A DNA stretch of 64,000 bases from Deinandra increscens subsp. villosa (lineage: Eukaryota > Streptophyta > Magnoliopsida > Asterales > Asteraceae): NCBI GenBank assembly GCA_039602395.1, contig JBCNJP010000006.1, positions 46,896,325-46,960,324 of the forward strand, given 5' to 3'. The notes beneath the pieces were generated by a model, which worked only from the letters and a program-made list of their open reading frames with translations, did no database searches and was not told where the DNA came from. The number at the start of each line of letters is the position of its first letter. Positions within the stretch are counted from its first letter, which is position 1. Positions 1-12,740 of the stretch are shown here, in pieces. Made by a program: the position numbers and the translations under genes.

Positions 1-59
1 GGGTAATGATATGGCTATCGCTATGGTTTCCCCGGTGTTGGACGAGGAGATAAAAAAGG

Positions 60-2345
60 CGTTGTTCTCAATGGGGGGATGATCAAGCTCCAAGTCCTGA
101 TGGGTTTTTGGCTGCGTTTTTTAAAAAATCTTGGTTGGTTATCCATAAGGATTTTACTACAGCGGTTTAGGATTTTTTTTTCATGAGTCAATTGCTAAAG
201 GAGCTAAATCATACCACGCTTGCACTGATCCCTAAGGTAACCACTCCGGCTTCGATCACTAATTTTCGTCCTATTGCTTGATGTTATATTATTTGTAAGT
301 GCATCAGCAAGATCATTGCTAACCGGATTAAAGTGGGCTTGAATGAGATCGCCAGTCAGAACCAATCGGCATTTGTCCCTGGTCGTCACATCTCTGATAA
401 CATCTTGCTTACCTAAGAGCTCATGCACAACTATCACCGTCACTATGGTCCGGCAAGGTGTGCTTTTAGGGTCAAAATTCAAAAAGCCTATGACACGGTA
501 AACTGGAATTTTTTGAGAAGAACTTTATATGGCTTTGGTTTTCATCCTACTATGATCAATTGGATTATGAAGTGTGTTACTACTCCGTCCTTTTCCATTT
601 GTATTAATGGTGAAATTCATGGCTATTTTTTGGGTATGAGAGGTCTTCGCCAAGGTGACCCTCTCTCACCATACTTGTTTACCCTTGTTTACCCTTGTTT
701 ACCCTTATTATGGAGGTTCTTACTTTGCTTCTTCACAAGCACGTTGTTAATGATGTCTCTTTCATATTTCATCATAAGTGTGCCAAACAGAAGATTATAA
801 ACCTTTGTTTTGCTGATGATTTGTTCCTTTTTGCTCATGGAGATATCTACTCGGCCTCAAGATTGACAAAGGTTTTAAGGGATTTTTCTTTGATGTCGGG
901 CCTATTCCCTAACAACCATAAGAGTACAGCTTTCTTCTGTAATGTCCCAACTGCAACAAAACAGGAGATTTTAGCGTGTTTACCTTTTTGGAAGGTTGGT
1001 TACCGGTTCAGTACTTGGGAGTTCCCTTAATCTCCTCGAGATTAAGATCTCATGATTGCAAGGTTCTAATTGATGGGTTGGATTCTCGTATTAACAGTTG
1101 GACATCTAAGTTTCTATCTTATGCAGGTAGAGTTCAGCTTATTTTTTCTGTGCTTTCATCGATGCATATTTTCTAGGGCCTCCATATTTGTTCTTCCTAA
1201 ATCCACAATTCATGATTTAGAGAAAAAAATTAGAGGTTTCTTATGGTGTAAGGGCCCTTTGCAAGTTGGTAGGGCGAAGGTGTCTTGGAAGGATGTGTGC
1301 CACCCTAAAGCTGAAGGTGGTCTCGGGATTAGACGAGTTGAAGAAAATAATATTGCTCTAATGTCGACACATATTTGGAGCATTGTTACCAAACGTCCAT
1401 CTCTTTGGGCTGAATGGGTGTATGCTTACAAGTTGATGGATCGAAATTTTTGGGACATTTGCATAGCGTCTAATTGTGGGTGGAGCTGGAGGAAACTTTT
1501 ACAGATTCGACCACATATTCGGCCCCATATTCGGTCTATTGTTGGTAATGGTGAATCTACTTCTGCTTGGTTTGATTGGTGGGATGAGGTTGGAACGTTA
1601 AGTGATAGGATTACATCTCGCATGATGTACATGGAGGGTTTTTCACGTTCCACGACTGTTACTCAACTTGTCACACAACCTGTTCCAGATCATTGGGGTA
1701 TTACGAGTGTGGTTAATCAGATTAACTTTCATCCAATGTCGATTGATAAACATGTTTGGCGATTTGGAAACGTGCATGGTGAGTTCCCCACAACGCTAGC
1801 TTGGGATTCCATACGTGATCACTCTCCCGTGGTGATTTGGAAACCCTTTCCACTTGTTGTTGGTTTTAAAAAACAGATTGCTTACTCAAGACAGATTAAC
1901 TCGTTGGGCTCATCAGAAGGGCAACATGAACTTAATGTGTTGCCCTCTATGTGTAGCTGCTATTGATTCTACTAAGCATTTATTTTTTGATTTCTCGTAC
2001 TCTTCTCAGGTTTGGAGATTGATTCGTGACATGGCGAGTATGCCTCATGTTTCCTCCTCTTGGGATAACATTGTGGACTATTTAGCTTTAATGGCTTCTT
2101 CTAAAACTTTATGTTCCATTGTAGGTAAAATCTTGGTTGTGGCTGCTGTGTATCATGTCTGGCAGGAACGCAACAACAGGATTTTCAGAGATCATGCTCG
2201 CCCTCTTGACGTATTAGCGACTCAAGTGCTGGATACTGTTCGAATGAAGCTCGCTACATTAAAATTTCGCAACTTGGCTCATATCGCTAGCGCTTTGGCG
2301 GATTGGGGAGTGGGGGAACACGCTTTGTCTGATGATGGCGGTTGA
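60..2345 (+). pseudogene. LINE ORF2 fragment: reverse transcriptase plus zf-RVT (broken)
   Basis: Fragments in three frames together read as plant LINE reverse transcriptase. Visible pieces in order are the N-terminal palm region with FVPGRHISDN (about 370-400), KAYDTVNW (about 484-510), GLRQGDPLSPYLF (about 640-680), the catalytic box CFADDLFLF (about 808-835), GVPLISSRLR (about 1018-1050), EGGLGIRR (about 1312-1335), and a zf-RVT-like C-terminus with WQERNNRIFR (about 2160-2190). The ORF ends at 2343-2345. Frames are broken by stop codons near 281 and 414, by a 10-bp triplication at 674-703 between the palm motifs, and by further shifts near 1010, 1160 and 1850. It cannot make a working enzyme. 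Confidence 0.88.
674..703 (+). repeat. three tandem copies of a 10-bp word inside the LINE-A RT
   Basis: The decamer CTTGTTTACC occurs three times in a row. The two extra copies add 20 bp and shift the reading frame exactly between the SPYLF motif and the following helix. It looks like replication slippage. Confidence 0.85.
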
Positions 2346-2544
2346 TGATCCAGTTTTTTTTTTTGCTTAAAGTCCTAGTTATGGTCTAGGTTGTTTCTGT
2401 TTTGGTTTTTTCCCATGTTGGGGTGGTTTGCTTTGTTTACTTTCAGGGGCATGTCACCTGTCTAAACTAGAGAGTATCTATGCTCTCTACTTGTACTCAT
2501 TTTGGTATATATAAAATCACCATGGTAACCTTTACCCAAAAAAA

Positions 2545-2671
2545 CAAAGTTAATAAACACTTACAATTAGATGATTAAATCGTTGATTACTATTACAACT
2601 CGATTCTATCTAGCACACAGGTTTCGGTTAAGCCACCGAAATATTTTTATGGTCTCTCTCAAGTCACGAAT

Positions 2672-2708
<37 letters not shown>

Positions 2709-3490
2709 TAGCTAATGAGATGTGAGTTTGTTTAAATACAAACTCACACATTGATTACATGAGCCAAAGCCCTTTCTCCCTCTAGTCCAAACTGTATTTT
2801 TCAAGAACAAACACATAATTAACTAACTTCCAATCATTAAAGATGGATAACCCAAGCCCAAACCCATTTAATACACAAGCCTCATCATTTATCGATTAGA
2901 GTCGAAACACAATATCAATGATTAATCATGAGTGGAGAATCCAAGTGATTGATTGAATCAATGAGGAGCAATAATAAACGATTAATCAACAAAGTTAATA
3001 AACACTTACGATTAGATGATCAAATCGTTGATTACTATTACAACTCGATTTCTGTCTAGGACAAAAGTTTCGGTTAAACCACCGAAATCTTTCTCTGGTC
3101 TCTGTCTCTCAGGTCACTAATTCCCTCTCTCTCTCTCTCTCTCTCTTATGTCTATTTCGGCGAACGTTAGCTAGTAGGATGTGAGCTTGTTTAAATACAA
3201 ATTCACACATTGATTACATGGACCAAAGCTCTTTCTCCTTCTAGTTCAAATCGTATTTTACAAGTACAAACACATAATTAACTAAAAACCAATCATTAAA
3301 CATATATAACTGAAGCCCAACCCAATTTAATACACAAAGTCATTTTCCTAATATAGTCCAAACACGATATCAATGATCAATCATAAGTGCGGAATCCAAA
3401 TGATTGATTGAATCAAGTATGAGAAGCAATAATAAAAGATAATCAACAAAGTTAAAAAACACTTACGATTAAATGATCAAATCGTTGATT
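2545..3490 (-). repeat. satellite array, reversed segment (about two monomers)
   Basis: This is the same satellite as in the rest of the window but in opposite orientation. It carries (TC)n tracts (about 2672-2709 and 3123-3147) where forward monomers carry (GA)n, and the palindrome around TTTAAATA near 2733 and 3190. It abuts the A-run of LINE-A on the left and an inversion junction at 3490/3491 on the right. There is no credible coding sequence. Confidence 0.88.
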
Positions 3491-3880
3491 TGAGAGAGAC
3501 CAGAGAAAGATTTCGGTGGCTTAACCGAAATCTATGTGCTAGACAAAAATCGAGTTGTAATAGTAATCAACGATTTGATCATTTAGTCATAAGTGTTTAT
3601 TAACTTTGTTGATTCATCGTTTATTATTGCTTTTCATACTTGATTCATTCAATCATTTGGATTCCGCACTCATGATTGATCATTCATATCGTGTTTCTAC
3701 TATAATCGATTAATGATGAGGCTTGTGTATTAGGTTGGTTTCGGTTATCCATGTTTAATGATTGGGTGTTAGTTAATCATGTGTTTGTTCTTGTAAAATA
3801 CGGTTTGAGTTAAAGTTGCAAAGTGCTTTGGACCATGTAATAAATGTGTGAGTTTGTATTTAAACAAACTCACAGCCTAC
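3491..3880 (+). repeat. satellite monomer in forward orientation, right of an inversion
   Basis: One forward monomer begins inside the unit at its GAGAGAGACCAGAGAAAG block and runs to the conserved palindrome at about 3850-3873, where LINE-B is inserted. With the reversed copy at left it forms a long imperfect inverted repeat: the arms meet around a spacer of about 74 bp (3491-3564). Confidence 0.85.
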
Positions 3881-4970
3881 TTTTTTTTTTTGGAAGGCAA
3901 TGCATTAAACAAGGGCAAAACCCCTAGCAAGAAGCTAGAAGGCGCCAACTAGGAACATTACAAGAGAAAGGAATACCATGATTCCCAATTAATATGGTGA
4001 GACTTACATCGATTAAGAAACCAAGGAAAACTCCAAGTTTTATTTCGAAAACCACCCGGTGCACCGAAGGGGATTTGTGGTTGAAGATAACATTGTTCCT
4101 CTCTTTCCACAAGCACCAACACGTAGTGAGCATGATCGTGTTTAACGCCTTTGATTTCCACTCCAAAACCGAAGACCCATTGTGTATCTTAACCACATCT
4201 TTGACTGAGAAGAAGAAGAGGTTAGGGAGACGACACCATTGCGCCACGATGATCCAAATCCTATCCGCGAAGGAACATCCCGTAAACACGTGGTCCACCG
4301 ATTCCAGCCCGTCGTCACAAAGAATGCAAGCCAACGAGTCAACATGAACATTCCTCCTTGCAAGCGCGTCTTTTGTGGGAAGTCTTCCAAGAAAGGCCCT
4401 CCAAATAAATAAATTGACTTTGAGTGGCACAACTTTGCTCCACACAAAATCAAAAACAATACCCTGCCCCTGAGCCGACTGAAGAAAATCTCGCATGGCT
4501 TTTACAGAAAAGCCTAGCTCAATATTATCCACCCACTGCCACCTTTCCCCTTCCCTAACAATTAATTCATTAAGAGCCACCCCTTTGGAACCGAGGTCTC
4601 GCTCCACCCGACCAATCGCCTTCCACACTCCTGTTGCCGCCATACTACACGGGATTAAACCATTTATCGAATTCCCACCATGAATACTCTGAATGACTAT
4701 CCTCCACAGCCTTGTCGGTTCCGTGTTATACCTCCAAAACCATTTGGCTAAAAGACATTTGTTAAAGGATCCCAGATCCATAAGCCCCAAACCCCCTTCA
4801 GAAACAGGCCTCCAAATCTTATCTCTCGCCACCCAATGAATTTTTGACTTTTCTCCATCCCCACCCCATAGAAAATTAAAGCGTATTTTTTCCAAAGTTG
4901 CTAAAACGTTTTTAGGAGCCCAATAAAGCATCTAACACCGATTTAATAAGGGTTAGTCTACCCCCCATCA
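3881..4970 (-). mobile_element. LINE-B, 5'-truncated L1-like element
   Basis: The left edge is a run of T (3881-3891), that is, the A-tail of a minus-strand LINE. The body encodes the C-terminal part of ORF2 and stops abruptly near 4970, where satellite sequence resumes (AAGGTTCGGTCGAAATAG). Compared with intact monomers about 5 bp of target (TAGCT) are missing and no target duplication is evident. Its protein differs clearly from LINE-A/C/D, so this is a second LINE family. Confidence 0.85.
3924..4931 (-). pseudogene. LINE ORF2 C-terminal fragment with zf-RVT domain
   Basis: An open frame of 335 codons covers the post-RT part of a plant LINE ORF2. Recognisable blocks are FNFLWGG and EGGLGLMDL (the usual EGGLG motif), then a zf-RVT domain with VPLKVNLFIWRAF and the zinc-binding pattern CILCDDGLESVDHVFTGC, followed by CWCLWKERNNVIFNH. 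The RT catalytic core is missing because of 5' truncation. The last 40 or so residues look out of frame relative to the family, which suggests a late frameshift near 4050. No function is expected. Confidence 0.85.
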
Positions 4971-5442
4971 AAAGGTTCGGTCGAAATAGACACAACAGAG
5001 AGAGAGAGGGAATTCGTGACTTGAAAGAGACCAGAGAAAGAGTTCGATGACTTAACCGAAACCTGTGTACTAGAGAGAAATCGAGTTGTAATAGTAATCC
5101 ACGATTTGATCATCTATTCGTAAGTGTTTATTAACATTGTTGATTCATCGTTTATTTTTGCTTCTCATACTTGATTCATTCAATCATTTGGATTCCGCAC
5201 TCCTGATTGATTATTCATATCGTGTTTCTACTATAATCGATTAATGATGAGGCTTGTGTATTAAATTGGATTGGTTTTCGGTTAGCCATGTTTAGTGATT
5301 GGGTGTTAGTTAATTATGTGTTTGTTCTTGTAAAATACGGTTTGAGGTAGAGGTGCAAAGGGCTTTCGCCCATGTAATAAATGTGTGAGTTCGTATTTAA
5401 ACAAACTCAGATCCTACTAGCTAAGGTTCGTCGAAATAGAAA

Positions 5443-5479
<37 letters not shown>

Positions 5480-6336
5480 GGGAATTCGTGACTTGAGAGA
5501 GAGCAGAGAAAGAATTCGGTGGCTTAACCGAAACTTTTGTGCTAGACAGAAATCGAGTTGTAATAGTAATAAACAATTTGATCATCTAATCGTAAGTGTT
5601 TATTAACTTTGTTGATTCATCGTTTATTATTGCTTCTCATACATGATTCAATCAATTAGTTGGATTCCGTACTCATGATTGATCATTGATATCGTGTTTC
5701 GACTATAATCGATAAATGATGAGGCTTGTGTATAGGGTTGGTTTCGGTTATCCACGTTTAATGATTGGGTGTTAGTTAATTATGTGTTTGTTCTTGTAAA
5801 ATACGGTTTGAGTTAAAGTTGCAAAGTGCTTTGGCCAATTTAATAAATGTGTGAGTTTGTATTTAAACAAACTCACATCCTACTAGCTAAGGTTCACCGA
5901 AATAGACACAAGAGAGAGAGAGAGAGAGAGGAAATTTGTGACTTGAGAGAGACCAGAGAAAGAGTTCGGTGACTTAACTTAAACCTGTGTACTAGAGAGA
6001 AATAGAGTTGTAATAGTAATCCACGATTTGATCATCTATTCGTAAGTGTTTATTAACATTGTTGATTCATCGTTTATTTTTGCTTCTCATACTTGATTCA
6101 ATCAATGACTTGGATTCCGCACTCATGATTGATCGCCGATATCGTGTTTCGACTATAATAAAAAAATGATGAGGGTTGTGTATTAAATTGGGTTGGGCTT
6201 CGGTTATCCATGTTTATTGATAGGTTGTTAGTTATTTACGTGTTTGGGCGTGTAAAATACGGTTTTGAGTAGAGGGGCAAAGGGCTTTGGTCCTCGTAAT
6301 AAATGTGTGAGTTTGTATTTATACATATCACATCCT

Positions 6337-8473
6337 ACTAGTTAAGGTTTGCCGAAATAGACACAAGAGAGAAAGGGAATTCGTGACTTGACAGAGAACA
6401 CAGAAAGATTTCGGTGGCTTAACCGAAACCTGTTTGCTAGACAAAAATCGAGTTGTAATACTAATCAACGATGTGAGTTTGTATTTAAACAAACTCACAT
6501 CCTACTAGCTAAGGTTCGCCGAAAAAGACACAAAAGAGAGAGATGGAATTCGTGACTTTTGAGAGACCAGAGAAAGATTTTGGTGTCTTAACCGAAACCT
6601 GTGCGCTAAATAAAAATCTATAGAAATCTAGTTGTAATAGTAATCAAAGGTTTGATCATCTAATCGTAAGTGTTTATTAACTTTGTTAATTCATCGTTTA
6701 TTATTGCTTCATATACTTGATTCAACTAATCACTTGGATTCCGCATTCGTGATTGATTATTAATATCATGTTTGGAATATAATTGAAAAATGATGAGACT
6801 TGTGTATTAAATTGGGTTGGGCTTCGGTTATCCATGTTTAGTGACTGGGTAATAGTTAAGTATGTGTTTGTTCTTGTAAAATATGGTTTGGGGTAGAGAG
6901 GCAAAGGGCTTTGGCCCATGTAATAAATGTGTCAAGTTTTATTTAAACAAACTCACATCCTACTAGCTAAGGTTCGCCGAAATAGACACAAAAGAGAGAG
7001 AGAGAATTCGTGACTTAGACCAGAGAAAGATTTCGGTGGCTTAACCGAAACCTGTGTGCTAGATAGAAATCTAGTTGTAATAGTAATCAACGGTTTGATC
7101 ATCAAATCGTAAGTGTTTATTAACAATGTTAATTCATCGTTTATTATTGCTTCTCATACTTGATTCAATCAATCACTTGGATTTCGCACTCATGATTGAT
7201 CATTGATATCGTGTTTTGACTATAATCAAAAAATGATGAGGGTTGTGTATTAAATTGGGTTGGGCTTTAGTTATCCATGTTTATTGATAGGTTGTTAATT
7301 ATTTACGTGTTTGGGCGTGTAAAATACGGTTTTGGGTAGAGGGGCAAAGGGCTTTGGTCCTTGTAATAAATGTGTGAGTTTGTATTTATACATATCACAT
7401 CCTACTAGCTAAGGTTTGCCGAAATAGACACAAGAGAGAAAGGGAATTCGTGACTTGACAGAGAACACAGAAAGATTTCGGTGGCTTAACCAAAACCTGT
7501 TTGCTAGATAAAAATCGTGTTGTAATACTAATCAACGATGTGAGTTTGTATTTAAACAAACTCACATCCTACTAGCTAAGGCTCGCCGAAAAAGACACAA
7601 AAGAGAAAGAGGGAATTCGTGACTTTTGAGAGACCAGAGAAAGATTTTGGTGTCTTAACCGAAACCTGTGCGCTAAATAGAAATCTATAGAAATCTAGTT
7701 GTAATAGTAATCAACGGTTTGATCATCTAATCGTAAGTGTTTATTAACTTTGTTAATTCATCGTTTATTATTGCTTCTCATACTTGATTATATTAATCAC
7801 TTGGATTCCGCATTCGCGATTGATTATTAATATCATGTTTGGACTATCATTGAAAAATGATGAGACTTGTGTATTAAATTGGGTTGGGCTTCGGTTATCC
7901 ATGTTTAGTGACTGGGTGATAGTTAATTATGTGTTTGTTCTTGTAAAATACGGTTTGGGGTAGAGAGGCAAAGGGCTTTGGCCCATGTAATAAATGTATC
8001 AATTTTTATTTAAACAAACTCACATCCTACTAGCTAAGGTTCACCGAAATAGACACAAAAGAGAGAGAGAGAATTCGTGACTTGAGAGAGACCAGAGAAA
8101 GATTTCGGTGGCTTAACCGTAACCTGTGTGCTATATAGAAATCTAGTTGTAATAGTAATCAACGGTTTGATCATCAAACCGTAAGTGCTTATTAACATTG
8201 TTAATTCATCGTTTATTATTGCTTCTCATACTTGATTCAATCAATCACTTGGATTTCGCACTCATGATTGATCATTAATATAGTGTTTCGACTATAATAA
8301 AAAAATGATGAGGGTTGTGTATTAAATTGGGTTGGGCTTCAGTTATCCATGTTTATTGATAGGTTGTTAGTTATTTACGTGTTTGGGCGTGTAAAATACA
8401 GTTTTGGGTAGAGGGGCAAAGGGCTTTGGTCCTTGTAATAAATGTGTGAGTTTGTATTTATACATATCACATC
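6337..8473 (+). repeat. duplicated higher-order unit of about 1.07 kb
   Basis: The spacing pattern 166 + 458 + 442 bp (6337-7402) is repeated as 166 + 459 + 446 bp (7403-8473). The 166-bp member is a monomer with an internal deletion that joins ATCAACGA directly to TGTGAGTTT. The same deletion junction occurs in both copies, while the related monomer starting at 8474 is undeleted. This shows a segmental duplication after the deletion. Confidence 0.8.
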
Positions 8474-11400
8474 CTACTAGCTAAGGTTTGCCGAAATAGA
8501 CACAAGAGAGAAAGGGAATTCGTGACTTGATAGAGAACACAGAAAGATTTCGGTGGCTTAACCGAAACCTGTTTGCTAGACAAAAATCGAGTTGTAATAC
8601 TAATCAACAATTTGATCATCTAATCGTAAGTGTTTATTATTGCTTCTTATACTTGAAACATTCAATCACTTGGATTCTACACTCATGATTGATCACTGAT
8701 ATCGTGTTTCAAATATAATTGATAAATGATGAGGCTTGTGTATTAAATAGGTTTGGGCTTTGGTTATCCGTGTTTAATGATTGGGTCTTCGTTAATTATG
8801 TGTTTGTTCTTGTAAAATAGGGTTTGGACTAGAGGAAGAAAGGGCTTTGGCCCATGTAATAAATGTGTGAGTTTATATATAAACAAACTCACATTCTACT
8901 AGCTAAGGTTCACCGAAATAGACACAAAATAGAGAGAAGGAATTCGTGACTTGACAGAGACCAGAAAAAGATTTCGGTGGCTTAACCAAAACCTGTGTGC
9001 TAGATAGAAATCTAGTTGTAATAGTAATCAACGGTTTGATCATCTAATCGAAAATGTTTATTTAGTTTGTTAATTCATCGTTTATTATTGCTTCTCATAC
9101 ATAATTCAATAATCACTTGGATTCCGTACTTATGTTTGATCATTGATATCGTGTTTCGACTAGAATCGATAAAAGATGAGGCTTGTGTATTGGGTTTTTT
9201 CGGTTATCCATGTTTAATGATTGGGTGTTAGTTAATTTTGTGTTTGTTCTTGTAAAATACGGTTTGAGTTAAAGTGGCAAAGTGCTTTGGCCCATGTAAC
9301 AAATGTGTGAGTTTGTATTTAAACAAACTCACATCCTACTAGCTAAGGTTCACCGAAATAGACACAAGAGAGAGAGAGAGAGAGTTCGGTGACTTAACTG
9401 AAACCTGTTTACTAGAGAGAAATGGAATTGTAATAGTAATCCACAATTTGATCATCTATTCGTAAGTGTTTATTAACTTTGTTGATTCATCGTTTATTTT
9501 TGCTTCTCATACTTGATTCAATCAATCACTTTGATTCCACACTCATGATTGATCATTGATATCGTGTTTCGACTATAATCGAAAAATGATGAGGGTTGTG
9601 TATTAAATTGGGTTGGGCTTCGGTTATCCATGTTTATTGATAGTTTGTTAGTTAATTAAGTGTTTGTTCTTGTAAAATATGGTTTGGACTTGAGGAAGAA
9701 AGGGCTTTGGCCCATGTAATAAATGTGTGAGTTTGTATTTAAACAAACTCACATCCTATTAGCTAAGGTTCGCCGAAAAAAACACAAAAGAGAGAGAAGG
9801 AACTTGTGACTTGAGAGAGACCAGAGAAAGATTTCGGTGGCTTAACTGAAACCTGTGTGCTATATAGAAATCTAGTTGTGATAGTAATCAACGGTTTGAT
9901 CATCTAATCGTAAGTGTTTATTAACTTTGTTAATTCATCATTTATTATTGCTTCTCATACTTGATTCAATCAATCAATTGGATTCCGCATTCGTGATTGA
10001 TCAATGATATCATGTTTGGACTATAATCGAAAAATGATGAGTCTTATGTATTAGATTGGGTTGGGCTTCGGTTATCCATGTTTAGTGATTTGGTGTTAAT
10101 TAATTATGTGTTTGTTCTTGTAAAATACGGTTTGGGGTAGAGGGGCAAAGGGCTTTGGCCCATGTAATAAATTTGTCAGTTTTTATTTAAACAAACTCAC
10201 ATCCTACTGGCTAAGGTTCACCGAAATAGACACAAAAGAGAGAAAGGGAATTCGTGACTTGAGAGAGACCAGAGAAAGATTTCGGTGGCTTAACCGAAAC
10301 CTGTGTGCTAGATAGAAATCTAGTTGTAATAATAATCAACGGTCTGATCGTCTAATCGTAAGTGTTTATTAACATTGTTAATTCATCGTTTATTATTGCT
10401 TCTCATACTTGATTCAATCAATCACTTGGATTCCGCATTCGTGATTGATCATTGATATCGTTTTTCGACTATAATCAAAAAATGATGCGGGTTGTGTATT
10501 AAATTGGGTTGGGCTTCGGTTATCCATGTTTAGTGATTGGGTGATAGTTAATTTTGTGTTTGTTATTGTAAAATACGGTTTGGGGTAGACGGGCAAAGGG
10601 CTTTCGCCCATGTAATAAATGCGTGAGTTTGTATTTAAACAAACTCACATCGAACTAGCTAGGTTTGCTGAAATAGACGCAAGAGAGAGAGGGAATTCAT
10701 GACTTGAGAAAGACCAGAGAAAGATTTCGGTGGCTTAACCGAAACCTTTTTGCTAGACAAATTTCAAGTTGTAATAGTAATAAATGGTTTGATGATCTAA
10801 TCGTAATTGTTTATTAACTTTGTTGATTCATCGGTTATTATTGCTTCTCATACTTGATTCAATCTATCACTTGGATTCCAAACATGATTGATCATTGATA
10901 TCGTGGTTCGACTATAATCGATGAGAATTAGGTTATCCATGTTTAATAATTGGGTGTTAGCTAATTATGTGTTTGTTCTTGTAAAATACGGGTTGGACTA
11001 GATTAAGAAAGGGCTTGGGCCCATGTAATAAATGTGTGAGTTTGTATTTAAACAAACTCACATCCTACTTGCTAAGGTTCACCAAAATAGACACAAGAGA
11101 GAGAGAGAGGGAATTCGTGACTTGAGAGAGACTAGAGAAAGCTTTCGGTGGCTTAACCGAAACTTGTGTGCTAGACAGAAATCGAGTTGTAATAGTAATC
11201 AACGGTTTGATCATCTAATCGTAAGCATTTATTAACTTTGTTAATTCATCGTTTATTATTGCTTATAAAAACTTGATTCAATCAACCACTTGGATTCCGC
11301 TTTCGTGATTGATCATTGATATCATGTTTGGACTATAATCGAAAAATGATGATGTTTGTGTATTAAATTGTGTTGGGCTTCGGTTATCCATGTTTAGTGA

Positions 11401-12726
11401 TTGGGTGATAGTTAATTATGTGTTTGTTCTTGTAAAATACGGTTTGGGGTAGAGGGGCAAAGGGATTTGGCCCATGTAATAAATGTGTGAGTTTGTATTT
11501 AAACAAACTCACATCGCACTAGCTGGCTTGCCGAAATAGATGTAAGAGAGAGAGAGGGAATTCATGACTTGAGAAAGGCCAGATAAAGATTTCGGTGGCT
11601 TAACCGAAACCTTTTTGCTAGACAGAAATCGAGTTGTAATAATAATAAACGATTTGATCATCTAATCGTAAGTGTTTAATAAGTTTGTTGATTCATCGGT
11701 TATTATTGCTTCTCACACTTGATTTAATCAATCACCTGGATTCCGCACTCATGATTGATCATTGATATCGTGTTTCGACTATAATCGATGAGAATTAGGT
11801 TATCAATGTTTAGTGATTGGGTGTTATTTAATTATGTGTTTGGGGTAGTAAAATACGGTTTGGGGTAGAGGGGTAAAGGGCTTTGGCCCATGTAATAAAT
11901 GTGTGAGTTTGTATTTAAACAAACTCACATCCTACTAGCTAAGGTTCGCCGAAATAGACACAAAAGAGAGAGGGAATTCGTGACTTGATAAAAACCAAAG
12001 AAAGATTTCGGTGGCTTAACCGAAACCTGTGTGCTCGACAGAAATCGAGTTATAATAGTAATCAACGGTTTGATCATCTAATCGTAAGTGTTTATTAACT
12101 TTGTTAATTCATCGTTTATTATTGTTTCTCATACTTGATTCAATCAATCACTTGGATTCCGCATTCGTGATTGATCATTGATATCATGTTTGGACTATAA
12201 TCGAAAAATGATGAGACTTGTGTATTAAATTGGGTTTGGCTTCGGTTATCCATGTTTAGTGATTTGGTGATAGTTAATTATGTGTTTGTTCTTGATGGTG
12301 GGGGCAAAGGGCTTTGGCCCATGTAATAAATGTGTGAGTTTATATTTAAACAAACTCACATCGCACTAGCTAGGTTTGCTGAAATAGACGCAAGAGAGAG
12401 AGAGAGAGGGAATTCATGACTTGAGAAAGACCAGAGAAATACTTTGATGGCTTAACCGAAACCTTTTTGCTAGACAGAAATCGAGTTGTAATAGTAATAA
12501 ACGATTTGATCATCTAATCGTATGTGTTTATTAACTTTGTTGATTCATCGATTATTATTGCTTCTCATACTTGATTCAATCAATCACTTGGATTCCGCAC
12601 TCATGATTGATCATTGATATCGTGTTTTGACTATAATCGATGAGAATTAGGTTATCCATGTTTAGTGATTGGGTGTTAATTAATTATGTGTTTCGGGTAG
12701 TAAAATACGGTTTGGGGTAGAGGGGT

Positions 12727-12740
12727 AAAGGGCTTTGGCC
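12727..12740 (+). repeat. target site duplication of LINE-C, left copy
   Basis: AAAGGGCTTTGGCC stands directly before LINE-C and again at 14307-14320 directly after its A-run, giving a perfect 14-bp duplication. The word itself is part of the satellite monomer. Confidence 0.88.

Larger units (their letters stand above)
1..2544 (+). mobile_element. LINE-A, 3' part of an L1-like non-LTR retrotransposon
   Basis: This is the 3' portion of a plant LINE in sense orientation; its 5' part lies outside the window. It carries reverse transcriptase and the C-terminal zf-RVT region, then a short 3' UTR (about 2346-2537) and an A-run at 2538-2544. Satellite DNA starts directly after the A-run. Its protein is closely similar to LINE-C and LINE-D in this window (shared GVPLISSRLR and LQLV/LQLI blocks), so all three belong to one LINE family. 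Many frameshifts and stops mark it as an old copy. The 5' target duplication cannot be seen here. Confidence 0.9.
4971..12740 (+). repeat. satellite array, forward segment (about 18 monomers)
   Basis: Head-to-tail monomers start at a conserved word (C)TA(C/A)TAGCTAAGG or GCACTAGCTAGG near 5413, 5881, 6337, 6503, 6961, 7403, 7569, 8028, 8474, 8896, 9337, 9757, 10205, 10652, 11067, 11516, 11932 and 12363. Spacing is mostly 415-470 bp, with two 166-bp truncated monomers. Each monomer carries, in order: a (GA)n tract, a TTTCGGT-GGCTTA-ACCGAAA hairpin, a run with TGATCATCTAATCG, a block with TTATCCATGTTTA, the word AAAGGGCTTTGGCC, and the palindrome TGTGAGTTTG-TATTTAAA-CAAACTCACA. No convincing gene lies in it. 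Confidence 0.93.

Noticed and set aside
2664..5480. (GA)n/(TC)n tracts as independent microsatellite loci
   Set aside because: They are a regular component of each satellite monomer, not separate features.
10414..10611. Repeated minus-strand frame of about 65 codons in satellite monomers (also at 6722 and 24392)
   Set aside because: It is present only in some monomers and broken in most others; no sign of coding constraint.
11032..11235. Repeated plus-strand frame of about 65 codons starting MCEFVFKQTHI (also at 24136, 24596, 27655 and 54869)
   Set aside because: It starts inside the satellite palindrome, its frame depends on the GA-tract length, and most monomers disrupt it. It looks like a by-product of the repeat.
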